A stretch of DNA of 64,000 bases from Candidatus Jordarchaeales archaeon (GTDB lineage: Archaea; Asgardarchaeota; Jordiarchaeia; Jordiarchaeales; Freyrarchaeaceae). The translations under genes and the position numbers were made by a program. Each line of letters opens with the position of its first letter. Within the stretch, counting starts at the first letter, position 1. The notes beneath the pieces are model-generated. The model did no database searches, was not told where the DNA came from, and saw only the letters and a list, made by a program, of their open reading frames with translations. This document shows positions 49,327 to 57,542 of the stretch, one piece after another. The stretch lies in NCBI GenBank assembly GCA_038889235.1, contig JAWAHN010000001.1, forward strand, positions 931,636 to 995,635, written 5' to 3'.

Positions 49327-50325
49327 TCACTCGATAACCCTTTCCTTTCCACCTATTTTTTCTCTCAGCACTTCTTTAATTTCTTTGAATATCTCGTCTA
49401 GGGGGATTTCTCCGTCAAACCCGGCCGCCAGAGAGTGTCCCCCTCCACTACCTCCGATTCTACTCTCAACCTCTTTCATTAACTCACCGAGGTGAATTCC
49501 GGTCTTTTCGAAGAATTTTTTTGCAGCTCTTCCACTAACTCTCGTTTCTCCCTCTCTTTCCGAGCCAACGATTGCAACATCAGCTCCTAATTCTATTAAT
49601 CCTCTGCCTGCGCTTGCCTCGTAAGATCCTACGTGAGTAAATGCAATAATCCACCCATCAATTTCAATGAGCTCCGCTCTTTTAGCTGCCTTAAGGCGCG
49701 CCATCTTCTCTGGTTTATCCATCGTGCCCTTTAGTATCTCTTGAGCTAATGTATAATCTGCCCCGCTTTCAAGCAGAAAAGCCGCCGCTCTTAATGTCTT
49801 TGCTGTTGCAATGTAAAAATTTCTACTGTCATAAAGTATGCCAACTAGCAGCGCCGTAGAAACTTTCTTAGAAGGCCTCTTTTTCGCCGCCTCGAAAAGC
49901 CTAGCAACAATCTCAGCCGTAGCCGCCGCCTCACTATCTATTATGAATGCGCTAAAGGGCCTTGTGGTCTTCGTTGTATGGTGGTCTATGAGTAAAGTAG
50001 GTTTAATGAATGGGGCATTACAAAACTTACCTAGCTGCTCCGGCACTCCAGCATCCACCACGATAAACGCATCATACCCGTCTAAGTCATTGCACTCGGT
50101 AGAATATTCTATGTTCAATGTCTTTGCAATATTAGCGGTCACACTACTAACTTCGTCAGCTAACGTGGAAAGTTCCACTCTATACCCTATTGCACTCACT
50201 AGGTCCTTTAGCGCATATGCGCTACATAACGTATCTGGGTCAGCGTTCTGGTGACAGATTACCGCCACTTTTGCTCCCCGCTTCTTTTTGAGGAATTTAC
50301 GTAGAACCTTCAGCTCTTTTTGCAA
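49327..50325 (-). CDS. DHH-family phosphoesterase (RecJ/NrnA-like)
   Basis: A 332-residue DHH-DHHA1 protein: VAVICHQNADPDTLCSAYAL, IVVDAG, the DHH motif TLLIDHHTT, and the C-terminal DHHA1 glycine motif RIGGSGGGHSLAAGF. Archaeal members are nanoRNases or 3'-5' exonucleases related to RecJ and the GINS-associated nuclease; this one is of NrnA/bifunctional oligoribonuclease length. It is the distal member of the exosome-proteasome gene cluster and overlaps DUF3194 by 29 bp, which fits an RNA-turnover role. Confidence 0.88.
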   Translation of the reverse strand: MQKELKVLRKFLKKKRGAKVAVICHQNADPDTLCSAYALKDLVSAIGYRVELSTLADEVSSVTANIAKTLNIEYSTECNDLDGYDAFIVVDAGVPEQLGKFCNAPFIKPTLLIDHHTTKTTRPFSAFIIDSEAAATAEIVARLFEAAKKRPSKKVSTALLVGILYDSRNFYIATAKTLRAAAFLLESGADYTLAQEILKGTMDKPEKMARLKAAKRAELIEIDGWIIAFTHVGSYEASAGRGLIELGADVAIVGSEREGETRVSGRAAKKFFEKTGIHLGELMKEVESRIGGSGGGHSLAAGFDGEIPLDEIFKEIKEVLREKIGGKERVIE

Positions 50326-50605
50326 TTTCTCTCATCCTTTCGTCTATTTTCTCCATAGCTTTACTTATCGCTTCTTCAATCAACTTGTTGACGTCAACTT
50401 GGACTAAATCTGACACTTCAACGTCTACTTCCACATTAAAGGTTACCTCGCCGTTCTCTATTTCTGAAGAAACGGTTACATTCAATCTTCTTACCGCTTT
50501 CTTCCTGCATCGAGAAAAAATGTATCTTCGTGCTGTTTGTTCAGCTAAAGTGCATATTTCTTCTAGATCCTCACTTTTTAAGAAATCCGCCAACCCCTCT
50601 TTCAT
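50297..50605 (-). CDS. DUF3194 archaeal protein
   Basis: A 102-residue small archaeal protein with a helix (DFLKSEDLEEICTLAEQTARRYIFS), beta hairpins (LNVTVSSEIENGEVTFNVEVDVEV) and a C-terminal helix. This family is regularly found between prefoldin beta and a DHH phosphoesterase in archaeal exosome clusters, exactly as here. Function is unknown. It overlaps both neighbours. Confidence 0.78.
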   Translation of the reverse strand: MKEGLADFLKSEDLEEICTLAEQTARRYIFSRCRKKAVRRLNVTVSSEIENGEVTFNVEVDVEVSDLVQVDVNKLIEEAISKAMEKIDERMREIAKRAEGST

Positions 50606-50919
50606 CCAGCTGGGGAAACCCTCCCTTGTAGTGCTGCCTGGATTTTTTCCCTCATTTCCTCAAGCTGCTTTCTCGAGCGTTCCTCCTGCCTCTTAAGAGT
50701 CTTTATCCTAGTATCTATACTCACTCTCAGGTCCTCTAATTCTTCTTTAACCTTATTTAGGTCGGCCTTTACCAGCAGCGGTCCAACAATTTTGTAAACT
50801 GTCTCGTCCGGTTTAACATTTTCCAGTTCCTTAAGTGCTCTCTCCGTTTCCCTCAATTGTATTTCAAGCTGCGTACGCTGTGATATTAACAGCTCTAAAC
50901 TCTGCTGAAGCTGTTGCAT
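50602..50919 (-). CDS. pfdB: Prefoldin beta subunit
   Basis: Coiled-coil chaperone subunit of the jellyfish-shaped prefoldin that delivers unfolded proteins to the thermosome. QQLQQSLELLISQRTQLEIQL and RQEERSRKQLEEMREKI are the two coiled arms around a beta hairpin (VYKIVGPLLVKADLNKVKEEL). The family N-terminus SEIPPQIQQQIIRM is encoded in frame just upstream of ATG 50919, but no ATG, GTG or TTG exists there before the previous stop. An ATA at 50967, seven bases after GGAGGG and one base after the pcc1 stop, would give the normal 121-residue protein. Confidence 0.9.
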   Translation of the reverse strand: MQQLQQSLELLISQRTQLEIQLRETERALKELENVKPDETVYKIVGPLLVKADLNKVKEELEDLRVSIDTRIKTLKRQEERSRKQLEEMREKIQAALQGRVSPAG

Positions 50920-50968
50920 CCTAATTATTTGTTGTTGAATTTGGGGAGGAATCTCGCTTGCCGCTATT

Positions 50969-51223
50969 TTAAGTCCCTCCTTTCACGAATTCACATATAT
51001 CACATATCGCTTTTACCCATCTCAGGTACGCGTTAAGCGCAGCCCTAAACGCGATAATATCTTTTGCATCAATTTCGAATGTTATTTTACCATTATTCCT
51101 TTTTAACTTTCCTGTATACCTCTCACTTATAGACTCCTGCATTTCGGGAAGAATTGCCTTGAAAATTATATCTGAATGCTCAGTCTCCAACTCCACTAAA
51201 GACTTAATTCGCTTAATGTTCAA
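50969..51223 (-). CDS. pcc1: KEOPS complex subunit Pcc1
   Basis: Small dimerising subunit of KEOPS, which makes the t6A modification of tRNA. The 84 residues hold a helix and strands (LPEMQESISERYTGKLKRNNG, KITFEIDAKDIIAFRAALNAYLRWVKA), with the FEIxAxDxxALRAxxNxxLRW pattern of Pcc1. It overlaps the brix gene by 4 bp. Other KEOPS genes are not in the window, apart from the Kae1-like domain within HypF, which is a different function. Confidence 0.88.
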   Translation of the reverse strand: MNIKRIKSLVELETEHSDIIFKAILPEMQESISERYTGKLKRNNGKITFEIDAKDIIAFRAALNAYLRWVKAICDICEFVKGGT

Positions 51224-51741
51224 ATTCCCCCCATCCTAAGGACTCTAAACCTAATACGCGGTCCCACCTCTTCTCCATCTATTCTGAAGATCATAACGTT
51301 CTCCCCGTTTTTCGTGTCAACCTCCAAAATTACCTTCTTTTCCTGCTCTTCTCCGGTCTCACTTGACCCAAGCACTTTAGATAAAAAATCTGTCAGCTCC
51401 GGACATCTTTCGTTTCGTAAAACTTTAATTTCGCTTACTTTCTCTATTCTTTTTTTCCCGAACTCTCTTTGAAGTTTTACTCCTTTTATTCTGAAGATTG
51501 CTAACGGTTCTCTGGCTCCAGCTATGTCTGCGCGGTAAAAAAGCATGTTCCCAGGATTGCCCTTCCAAGTTTCGACCACAACTGCATATGGGAGATTTCT
51601 TTGAGCTGCCTCGGCGAGCACCTCGTAAATATTCTTCTTTCCCCTATTTACTTTGACCGCCCCTGGAATTACTCGCTCAAGGTCTTTGCAAAAACTCCTA
51701 ACTCTCCTAGTCGGCCGCCTAGATGTGGTTATTAGAATCAT
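51220..51741 (-). CDS. Brix-domain ribosome biogenesis protein (Imp4-like)
   Basis: Archaeal Brix protein of 173 residues, related to eukaryotic Imp4/Rpf2 rRNA-processing factors. [22 protein letters not shown] is the N-terminal hallmark, with [21 protein letters not shown] and [13 protein letters not shown]. It overlaps L37Ae by 4 bp and pcc1 by 4 bp in the translation-coupled cluster, consistent with coordinated ribosome assembly. Confidence 0.9.
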   Translation of the reverse strand: MILITTSRRPTRRVRSFCKDLERVIPGAVKVNRGKKNIYEVLAEAAQRNLPYAVVVETWKGNPGNMLFYRADIAGAREPLAIFRIKGVKLQREFGKKRIEKVSEIKVLRNERCPELTDFLSKVLGSSETGEEQEKKVILEVDTKNGENVMIFRIDGEEVGPRIRFRVLRMGGI

Positions 51742-52010
51742 GCTTCTTCCTGCATGCTTTCCATTTTCCTACCTTTTTCTTTTCCTGTTTCGGTTATGGG
51801 AACATAGGCTCCTCCAGTAAAGGTGTACCCGCACTTTCTGCAAGTCCATATTCCTATAGAAACACGCTTAACCGCCTTAGTGTTACATCTAGGGCATTTG
51901 TGTTTTTGCTTCATTTGAACCTCTATTTTCTTCACTCTTTCCCTTATACGCAACCCATATCGTGCTCCAAACCTTCCCGTTGGTCCTACCTTCTTCGTTC
52001 TGCCCATCAT
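51738..52010 (-). CDS. rpl37ae: 50S ribosomal protein L37Ae
   Basis: Zinc-ribbon ribosomal protein of 90 residues. [20 protein letters not shown] is the conserved N-terminus, and [23 protein letters not shown] supplies the four zinc cysteines (C-x2-C...C-x2-C), followed by [11 protein letters not shown] start. It sits between Rrp42 and the Brix gene as in many archaeal superoperons. Confidence 0.94.
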   Translation of the reverse strand: MMGRTKKVGPTGRFGARYGLRIRERVKKIEVQMKQKHKCPRCNTKAVKRVSIGIWTCRKCGYTFTGGAYVPITETGKEKGRKMESMQEEA

Positions 52011-52024
52011 TAATCAACTCCCTG

Positions 52025-52831
52025 TCACTTTTTTAACAACGGGGCAAAGTACTTTTCGCGTACTTCTCTTCCTTTTCTAATCGCTATTTCTAGTGCTTCA
52101 TTAATATCTTTCTCGCTCAGGAAGCCCTCCTCGCTTTTCTGGACAGCCACTATTCTGTCATCTTTATCTGTCACTATTGTCAACCGGCACTCCATGGCTC
52201 TCTCTTCGTCTAACATTGGGTCAAGCAAAATGTGTTCCCCGACTTTTCCGAATGTAACTGACACAGGTAGGTCTCGTATCGGTAAAGTTTCCCGTTCATC
52301 TAAGAGTTTTACTTTTCCATCTTCCACTTCTACTTTAGGTATTGTGGTTGAAAGAAGAGCTGCGACTGCTGCGTAAGACGATGCGTCAAAAAGGTTTCCA
52401 CTATCATCGAGAACGTAGAGATCTATGAAGAGTATCCAAACCTTCTCGCCGGGGATAATGCAAAGCTTCTCTAAGTCTACCATCTCCGACTCTCTTATCC
52501 CCCTATCAACAACCCGGGCTAGTTCTATGGCATCCTCCTGTGGGGGACCTATTTCAAAGAACGGTGAAGCTAATGGGACAAGTTCCGCGTTGCACGTGAT
52601 AACGCCTTTGTTTGGTTCATCCGGGAAGGGGGCGCCGATCTCTGCTTTAATGCCTGCAATGACTTTAGTCTCTCCCAAAGAAACCCTAGCCGATCCTTCA
52701 GCCTTTTTGATAAGCCCCGTCTCTATAGTTAGTGGCCTCATTTCGTCTAGTGTTCTTCCATCAGCTCTTCTTCCCTTACTAACTAGAGAGGTAACAAATC
52801 TTTTTTCTACCTCTGAAAGAATGTCATGCAT
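52025..52831 (-). CDS. rrp42: Exosome complex component Rrp42
   Basis: RNase PH-fold structural subunit of the archaeal exosome hexamer, partnering Rrp41. [64 protein letters not shown] and the C-terminal [17 protein letters not shown] are family blocks. It lacks the catalytic arginines and aspartate of Rrp41. ATG 52831 is chosen because GGAGGA precedes it by seven bases; it overlaps rrp41 by 8 bp. Confidence 0.94.
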   Translation of the reverse strand: MHDILSEVEKRFVTSLVSKGRRADGRTLDEMRPLTIETGLIKKAEGSARVSLGETKVIAGIKAEIGAPFPDEPNKGVITCNAELVPLASPFFEIGPPQEDAIELARVVDRGIRESEMVDLEKLCIIPGEKVWILFIDLYVLDDSGNLFDASSYAAVAALLSTTIPKVEVEDGKVKLLDERETLPIRDLPVSVTFGKVGEHILLDPMLDEERAMECRLTIVTDKDDRIVAVQKSEEGFLSEKDINEALEIAIRKGREVREKYFAPLLKK

Positions 52832-53603
52832 CTTCGCTTCCTCCTTCTTCTTCTCCAAGCTCTTTTCTTACTGCCACATACCTTTCCAATAGCGCTTGCC
52901 TCTGTAGTTTGTATATTTCCATGCACCCCTCAATTGCCAGTTTATACGCTTCAATAAATTCTTCTTTTGTCATGCGTCCATCCATTTGTAAAAGTGTAAT
53001 ATGTTTTTTCCTTGGCATAATAGCCAGCGGCATATCTGCTTCTCCTAGTTTGTCTTCGACGTCATTGGGGTCTAAGACTAGTACTCCATTAACTTTACCA
53101 ACAGCGCACGCTGTAACTAAGTCTCGCATCGGTATGCCCGCGTCTGCTAGTGCTAGAGACGCGGCCGTTATACTGGCGCACCTCGTTCCTCCATCTGCCT
53201 GGAGGACTTGAATGAAAACGTCTATGGTTGCTCTTGGGAAATTTTTGAGGAATATAGCTGGGGCTAATGCTCCCTTAATCACTTTTGACAATTCTAGTTC
53301 CCTTCTTGAAGGCGCAGGGCTTTTCCTTTCATCTACTGAAAATGTCGCCATTCTGTAGAAGCATTGGAGAATAGCAGTATCTGGCCTGGCCAAATGTCTT
53401 GGGTGAAGCTCTCTCGGCCCATAAACAGCAACAAGTATTTTGTTATTCCCTTGTTCTATATATGCTGATCCATCAGCTCTAGATAGGACCCCCACTTTAA
53501 TTTTTATCGGCCTAAGCTCGCGTATGCCGCGTCCATCCACTCTGACTCCGTTCTTTAGGAGGTCCTCTCGAGAATACTTAACTCCTGCACTCAACAGCTC
53601 CAC
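52824..53603 (-). CDS. rrp41: Exosome complex catalytic component Rrp41
   Basis: Phosphorolytic 3'-5' exoribonuclease subunit of the archaeal exosome. Conserved blocks: [81 protein letters not shown] and [20 protein letters not shown], with the catalytic aspartate in [10 protein letters not shown]. Length 259 is typical. Genes run psmA, sdo1, rrp4, rrp41, rrp42, which is conserved in archaea. Confidence 0.95.
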   Translation of the reverse strand: MELLSAGVKYSREDLLKNGVRVDGRGIRELRPIKIKVGVLSRADGSAYIEQGNNKILVAVYGPRELHPRHLARPDTAILQCFYRMATFSVDERKSPAPSRRELELSKVIKGALAPAIFLKNFPRATIDVFIQVLQADGGTRCASITAASLALADAGIPMRDLVTACAVGKVNGVLVLDPNDVEDKLGEADMPLAIMPRKKHITLLQMDGRMTKEEFIEAYKLAIEGCMEIYKLQRQALLERYVAVRKELGEEEGGSEDA

Positions 53604-53614
53604 CTCGCTAATTT

Positions 53615-54304
53615 TTATTGACTAACTTTTTTGGAAATTAACTCCCGTATTCTGTCAGTAAGCCCTGAAGTGTGCGCTTCTCTTTCTATTTGTCTTATTG
53701 CCTTTATGACCAATTCTTCCTTTTCCGGGTCCTCTCCGGAAATCCAAATCAACCCGTTTTGGCCTATCACTATTTGACATCCTGTCTGCTTTTTAATCAT
53801 ATTTATCATTGAACCTCGTTTCCCAATGAGCCTCGGTATCCTTGTTGGTGCCATTTTCACCAGTCTTCCTCCTTCAAGCTTCCTGAGTCCCTTTTCCTTC
53901 ATGGTTAGCATCGGGGGCTGTGTTCTATCAAAAGCTAAAATTTTTGCAACTATTAAGTCTCCGACATCATATATTCTGCGTAGGTCTGTCTTCGTCGGGT
54001 CAACCGGTTTTGGAATGTTCGTTGGATTAAGTACTGCCAGATAAGGTGCGAGAATATCGACATCCCAGTAATTTAACTTAACATCAACTATTTTCCCTAT
54101 GACTGTATCCCCCGGCTTAGGTATATAACCCCCCTCAAGTGGGACAACAGTTACGCTACTGTCCCTAATCTCAGCGAGCCCGACTACTGCTGAAAAAATC
54201 CTATCCCCCTCTTTAAATGTACCCTCACCTGGTTTGAAATTCTCTCCCTCTGCCAGCAATTCTCCCGGCAAAACGATTTGTCTCCTTTTGAAGTAGATAC
54301 TCAA
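53615..54304 (-). CDS. rrp4: Exosome complex RNA-binding component Rrp4
   Basis: Cap subunit of the exosome. N-terminal domain ([20 protein letters not shown]), S1 domain (about 65-140; [22 protein letters not shown]) and KH domain (about 145-225; [28 protein letters not shown] with the family GKRGSMI loop). 229 residues, normal length. ATG start overlapping none; 11 bp from rrp41. Confidence 0.95.
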   Translation of the reverse strand: MSIYFKRRQIVLPGELLAEGENFKPGEGTFKEGDRIFSAVVGLAEIRDSSVTVVPLEGGYIPKPGDTVIGKIVDVKLNYWDVDILAPYLAVLNPTNIPKPVDPTKTDLRRIYDVGDLIVAKILAFDRTQPPMLTMKEKGLRKLEGGRLVKMAPTRIPRLIGKRGSMINMIKKQTGCQIVIGQNGLIWISGEDPEKEELVIKAIRQIEREAHTSGLTDRIRELISKKVSQ

Positions 54305-54378
54305 CCGTTACTCCTCCTCTTTAGTTTAAGTAAACTCGGTGCATTGAGCTCTTTCACATTATTTCTTTCTGAGGTTTT

Positions 54379-55098
54379 TCACAAGAATTTGACTTCTGCT
54401 TTACCCTTGGTTGCTGCATTAATAGCATTCAGTAGCTGTCCTTTTAATCCTCCTGGTACCTCTATTAAAGCTATCCAGGAACCATCGGGTTGCCACTCAT
54501 TTCTTACTATGTTTCCAAACTTTTCTAGAATACTGTATCCTTTCCCTGCATGTTCTGGCGGGAATTTAACGGCCACCCTAAGCGTTTCCATCCTTATGGG
54601 AAGAACCCTCTGAAGTTGCTTAAGTACGTCCTTAACTTGTTCTTCTGCGCTCTTCCAAAGGTCTATATGAACTTTTGCTTCTTCCATAGCATTTTCGATA
54701 CGTGTCGGAGGATGAGGAAGCCCTGTTTGTGGGTTAATGCATGTTTTAGCCAAAATTGCTACTATTTTCTTTTTCTTCTGCTCTAAAAGTTCGCGACGTT
54801 GCTCTTGAGTTAACTGCAGTTCACCTTTTTTCAAAATTGTTTTTGCTACCTCAAAAATGTCTGTTGTACCAAATATGTTTTTTATGTCTTCTTCAGAAGC
54901 TCTCTCTCCCCTACGTGCGTTCTCGTATATCGTAAAGGTTTGAAGCACGTCTGCGGGCTCTATGTTTTTTCCCGTTTTGTACTCCCAAGCCTTTTTAGCG
55001 TCAACTATTATTTCAAATGTTTTTCCCTCTTTTTCATACCTTACTATTGACACATTTTCTCCAAACTCTACTCTCTTTTCTCCCCTAATTTGGGACAT
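54379..55098 (-). CDS. sdo1: Ribosome maturation protein SBDS homologue
   Basis: Archaeal SBDS (Sdo1), which with EF-2-like GTPase activity readies the large ribosomal subunit. Three domains: FYSH (about 1-90; VSIVRYEKEGKTFEIIVDAKKAWEYK; VLQTFTIYENARRGERAS), a helical middle (about 95-165; TCINPQTGLPHPPTRIENAMEEA) and a C-terminal ferredoxin-like domain (about 168-239; VLPIRMETLRVAVKFPPEHAGK). All typical. It is placed between psmA and rrp4 as in other archaea. Confidence 0.95.
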   Translation of the reverse strand: MSQIRGEKRVEFGENVSIVRYEKEGKTFEIIVDAKKAWEYKTGKNIEPADVLQTFTIYENARRGERASEEDIKNIFGTTDIFEVAKTILKKGELQLTQEQRRELLEQKKKKIVAILAKTCINPQTGLPHPPTRIENAMEEAKVHIDLWKSAEEQVKDVLKQLQRVLPIRMETLRVAVKFPPEHAGKGYSILEKFGNIVRNEWQPDGSWIALIEVPGGLKGQLLNAINAATKGKAEVKFL

Positions 55099-55115
55099 AG
55101 GTGATCTTTCCTCTC

Positions 55116-55832
55116 CTATCTTAACATTCCAATATACTTTTGGACTTCTTCAGCTGATAGTTTGCGGAATTTTCTAGTTTTTACATCAACTATCGCTATT
55201 TCCACTCTTGTTGCGTCGAACTCTCCTTCAAGGACTGCTTTAAGAGCGGTCAGGGCCAGCTTAATTCCTTCTTCTAAGTTTATATCTTTCTTGTACTCTT
55301 TCTCAAGGATCTCCTTCGCTTTTTGTGACCCTGCTCCTATCGCTGTAGCCCAATATCCCCAATAGGTTCCTGAAGGATCTGTCATAAAAAGCTTAGGTCC
55401 TCCGTCGTCTACCCCTGCTATTAGGAAAGAAACTCCAAATGGTCTAACACCCGCGTGTTGCGTGTAAACTTGTTTTAGATCCCCGATGTATTTTGTTAAG
55501 CTTTCGACGCTAATCGGCTCATCATACGTTAATTTATTTACTTGCGCTTGTACGCGAGCTTGATCTACAAGCACACGTGCGTCCGCAGTTAAGCCAGCTA
55601 TAGCTGCTCCTATATGCTCATCTATTACAAATATTTTCTCCACACTTTCAGGATCCTGAAGTGATAAAATTCTCTTTTCAACAGCTAGCACCACTCCATC
55701 TTTACATCTAACTCCTATTGCTGTGGTCCCTCTTCGGACAGCCTCAATAGCATACTCAACCTGGAATAACCTGCCATCTGGAGAGAATATAGTTATGGCG
55801 CGGTCATATCCTAAACCTGGCGCAGCGAACAT
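55116..55832 (-). CDS. psmA: Proteasome alpha subunit
   Basis: Structural alpha subunit of the 20S proteasome. YDRAITIFSPDGRLFQVEYAIEAV is the N-terminal signature, with the gate-forming N-terminus MFAAPGLG. GTTAIGVRCKDGVVLAVEKR, AIAGLTADARVLVDQARVQAQ and YGVSFL-type RPFGVSFLIAGVD follow. Length 238 is normal. It is the first gene of the exosome cluster on the minus strand; an AT-rich stretch upstream (about 55910-55935) probably holds its promoter. Confidence 0.95.
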   Translation of the reverse strand: MFAAPGLGYDRAITIFSPDGRLFQVEYAIEAVRRGTTAIGVRCKDGVVLAVEKRILSLQDPESVEKIFVIDEHIGAAIAGLTADARVLVDQARVQAQVNKLTYDEPISVESLTKYIGDLKQVYTQHAGVRPFGVSFLIAGVDDGGPKLFMTDPSGTYWGYWATAIGAGSQKAKEILEKEYKKDINLEEGIKLALTALKAVLEGEFDATRVEIAIVDVKTRKFRKLSAEEVQKYIGMLR

Positions 55833-55950
55833 TGCTGCAAAAGCCCCCTTTACATACTTCTAATAGTTCTTTGAAGTGTGCCGTCTCACTCTTGTTCCTA
55901 GAAAACTCAAAGAGCTTTATTTATTTTTCTACTTATTCTTAAAGTACGCA

Positions 55951-56502
55951 TTATATGAGATATTTTTTCATTTCTTCAATTAATTTTCTTTTGCAGGTAC
56001 GACAGAAATCCTCTCTTTTAATGTCTGTCTCTAATACGCTGTTTGAGAAATGCATGACGCAACTGCTTTCTGGACAATGTTCCAGGGAAAATGTGTGCCC
56101 CAACTCGTGGACTGCCTCCTTTATTATCCTCTCAAAAAACTTCTTCTCATTGGTAGGCTCTCCATAGAACTCTGGCCTAAGCCTGTTTAGTGAAATTAAG
56201 GCTGCTGTGCCGTTGTACTCCGCTACTCCAAAGACGAAATTCAGCTCTGGAACGTATAAGTCTACTGCCGTTACTCCGAGCACCCGGAAACTCTTCCTTC
56301 CTTTAAGTTTATTGAGAATTTTTTCTGCATTATATTGTCTTCTTTGATGGTTATATGCGAAATTTATATCAATGGAAATAGGCTCATCTTTAACTACGGC
56401 GAATTTTAGCCAAGGAAATATTCGTGGTAGCTCGTTAGCAAGTTTAATCACTTTTCCCATAAAGATTAATGGTAATTCTATTGGTAAAATCTCTACTTCC
56501 AT
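55951..56502 (-). CDS. amzA: Archaemetzincin
   Basis: Zinc metalloprotease family of unknown substrate. The extended metzincin motif is intact: VHELGHTFSLEHC (HExxHxxxxxH), followed by the structural cysteines PESSCVMHFSNS and FCRTCKRKL, which bind a second zinc. LYVPELNFVFGVAEYNGTAALISLNRLRPEFYG is the family core. 183 residues, typical. Upstream of psmA on the same strand, but separated by 118 bp. Confidence 0.94.
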   Translation of the reverse strand: MEVEILPIELPLIFMGKVIKLANELPRIFPWLKFAVVKDEPISIDINFAYNHQRRQYNAEKILNKLKGRKSFRVLGVTAVDLYVPELNFVFGVAEYNGTAALISLNRLRPEFYGEPTNEKKFFERIIKEAVHELGHTFSLEHCPESSCVMHFSNSVLETDIKREDFCRTCKRKLIEEMKKYLI

Positions 56503-56585
56503 CGAATCTCCTCCTAGTGTTTCCTTTTTATACTCTAGTGGAAATCTCCAATTAGAACACTACGTAATGAAGAAGGCGGTAAGTC

Positions 56586-56921
56586 ATGAATCGTCTTAAC
56601 TGGAAAATAATCAGTTCTTTACTTATAATGGTTTTCTCTTTCTACACTCAGATTCCCGCAACAATGTACTCGCTTACCGCTTTATCTTATATCCCTACCA
56701 GTCCCGTAGCAGTTTCAATGGTATTATTATGGGCCTTTCTTTCTATCTTAATATCCTTTTCATTCAATTGGGTTACCCTGGCCATTTCCTCATCGATTTT
56801 TATGGCGTCATTGCCCTTACTATCAGTTATTGGTAGTGAGGTGGCAAAAAATCTCCTTTATCCATGCGTTACGTTAACTTTCGTTGCACTCGTCCTAAGA
56901 ATTATAGCAAATCTCTTCTAA
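56586..56921 (+). CDS. Small uncharacterised membrane protein
   Basis: A 111-residue hydrophobic protein with four predicted transmembrane segments (about 8-30, 38-60, 64-83 and 91-108) and almost no soluble part. I recognise no family. ATG start. It diverges from amzA and ends 33 bp before tRNA-Ser on the opposite strand. It could be a real small membrane protein; homologues would be needed to be sure. Confidence 0.5.
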   Translation: MNRLNWKIISSLLIMVFSFYTQIPATMYSLTALSYIPTSPVAVSMVLLWAFLSILISFSFNWVTLAISSSIFMASLPLLSVIGSEVAKNLLYPCVTLTFVALVLRIIANLF

Positions 56922-56954
56922 GGAAATCTAAGCTTCCAAAAAAACTATAGTTAG

Positions 56955-57080
56955 CGCGGGGGGCGGGATTCGAACCCGCGCTCCCCAACGGGGAACTGGC
57001 TCTCAAGGCTTTCGCTCGGACTCCTTTAAAGGAATCCAATCAGCGCCGTTTTACGTTCGCGTCCGCTTGGCTACCCCCGC
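56955..57080 (-). tRNA. tRNA-Ser(TGA), intron within the anticodon stem
   Basis: Acceptor GCGGGGG/CCCCCGC, G73 (typical for serine), T arm GCGGG-TTCGAAT-CCCGC and variable arm TTCCCCGTTGGGGAGC are regular. The anticodon loop CTTGAGA (TGA) is followed by GCCAG, whose partner CTGGC is split as CTG...GC by 31 nt (57010-57040). These 31 nt contain a 7-bp hairpin GGATTCC/GGAGTCC. The D-loop is about nine bases longer than normal (ACGCGAACG). At 126 nt the gene is about 40 nt over length. No CCA is encoded. Serine versus leucine is decided by the anticodon and G73. Confidence 0.85.
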
Positions 57081-57294
57081 ACGTTTCGGAAATAACTTGT
57101 TGACTTTCAGTATTCTATTTTTCCTCCCTCTCCTTAAAAACTTTAATTGTTTTCGTAAGTATTCTCTTTTGTCAAAGGGAGACTGTGCACCTAGAACACA
57201 TATTTAAATGCTTCTTTCCAAAAATTAGTTTCGTGGAAGCTTATGTGTTCCCCGTCGTAACTTTTACACTTAACACAGAGAGGAGGTGCAATGT

Positions 57295-57537
57295 TTGGGG
57301 CGTAGAAAAAGCAAGAAGATCATTAAACGACCAAAGAAAACAATTCCAAAAGTCTTTCAGTGTCCCGTATGCGGCGAGAAAAGTGTTGTTGTCGATATGA
57401 GGAAAGATGAAGGAGTGGCATTTGTCAGCTGTGGCTCCTGTGGAAGGAGGGAAGCGGTTCCGATATCTAAGCTTTCCGAGCCCGTTGATGCATACAGCGC
57501 ATTTGTCGATATCTGCTCCCAGTCACAAGGGACTTAA
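57295..57537 (+). CDS. elf1: Elf1-type transcription elongation factor
   Basis: An 80-residue protein that follows eukaryotic Elf1 (ELOF1): basic N-terminus GRRKSKKIIKRPKKTIPKVF, zinc ribbon QCPVCGEKSVVVDMRKDEGVA and VSCGSCGRREAVPI, then LSEPVDAYSAFVDICS, which is the Elf1 C-terminal motif (LSxPVDVYSxWVDxC). TTG 57295 is chosen because GGAGGT is eight bases upstream; a GTG three codons earlier is unlikely. In eukaryotes Elf1 binds RNA polymerase II on chromatin; in archaea it is restricted to some TACK and Asgard groups. Upstream gap 57081-57294 holds a TATA-like CATATTTAAATG. Confidence 0.88.
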   Translation: MGRRKSKKIIKRPKKTIPKVFQCPVCGEKSVVVDMRKDEGVAFVSCGSCGRREAVPISKLSEPVDAYSAFVDICSQSQGT

Positions 57538-57542
57538 ACTGG

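Noticed and set aside
57020..57040. Hairpin with TTTAAA loop in tRNA-Ser read as an anticodon arm for Leu(TAA) or Lys(TTT)
   Set aside because: The loop has six bases, no 5-bp continuation of a tRNA core fits, and the CTTGAGA/GCCAG arm with G73 gives a coherent serine tRNA.
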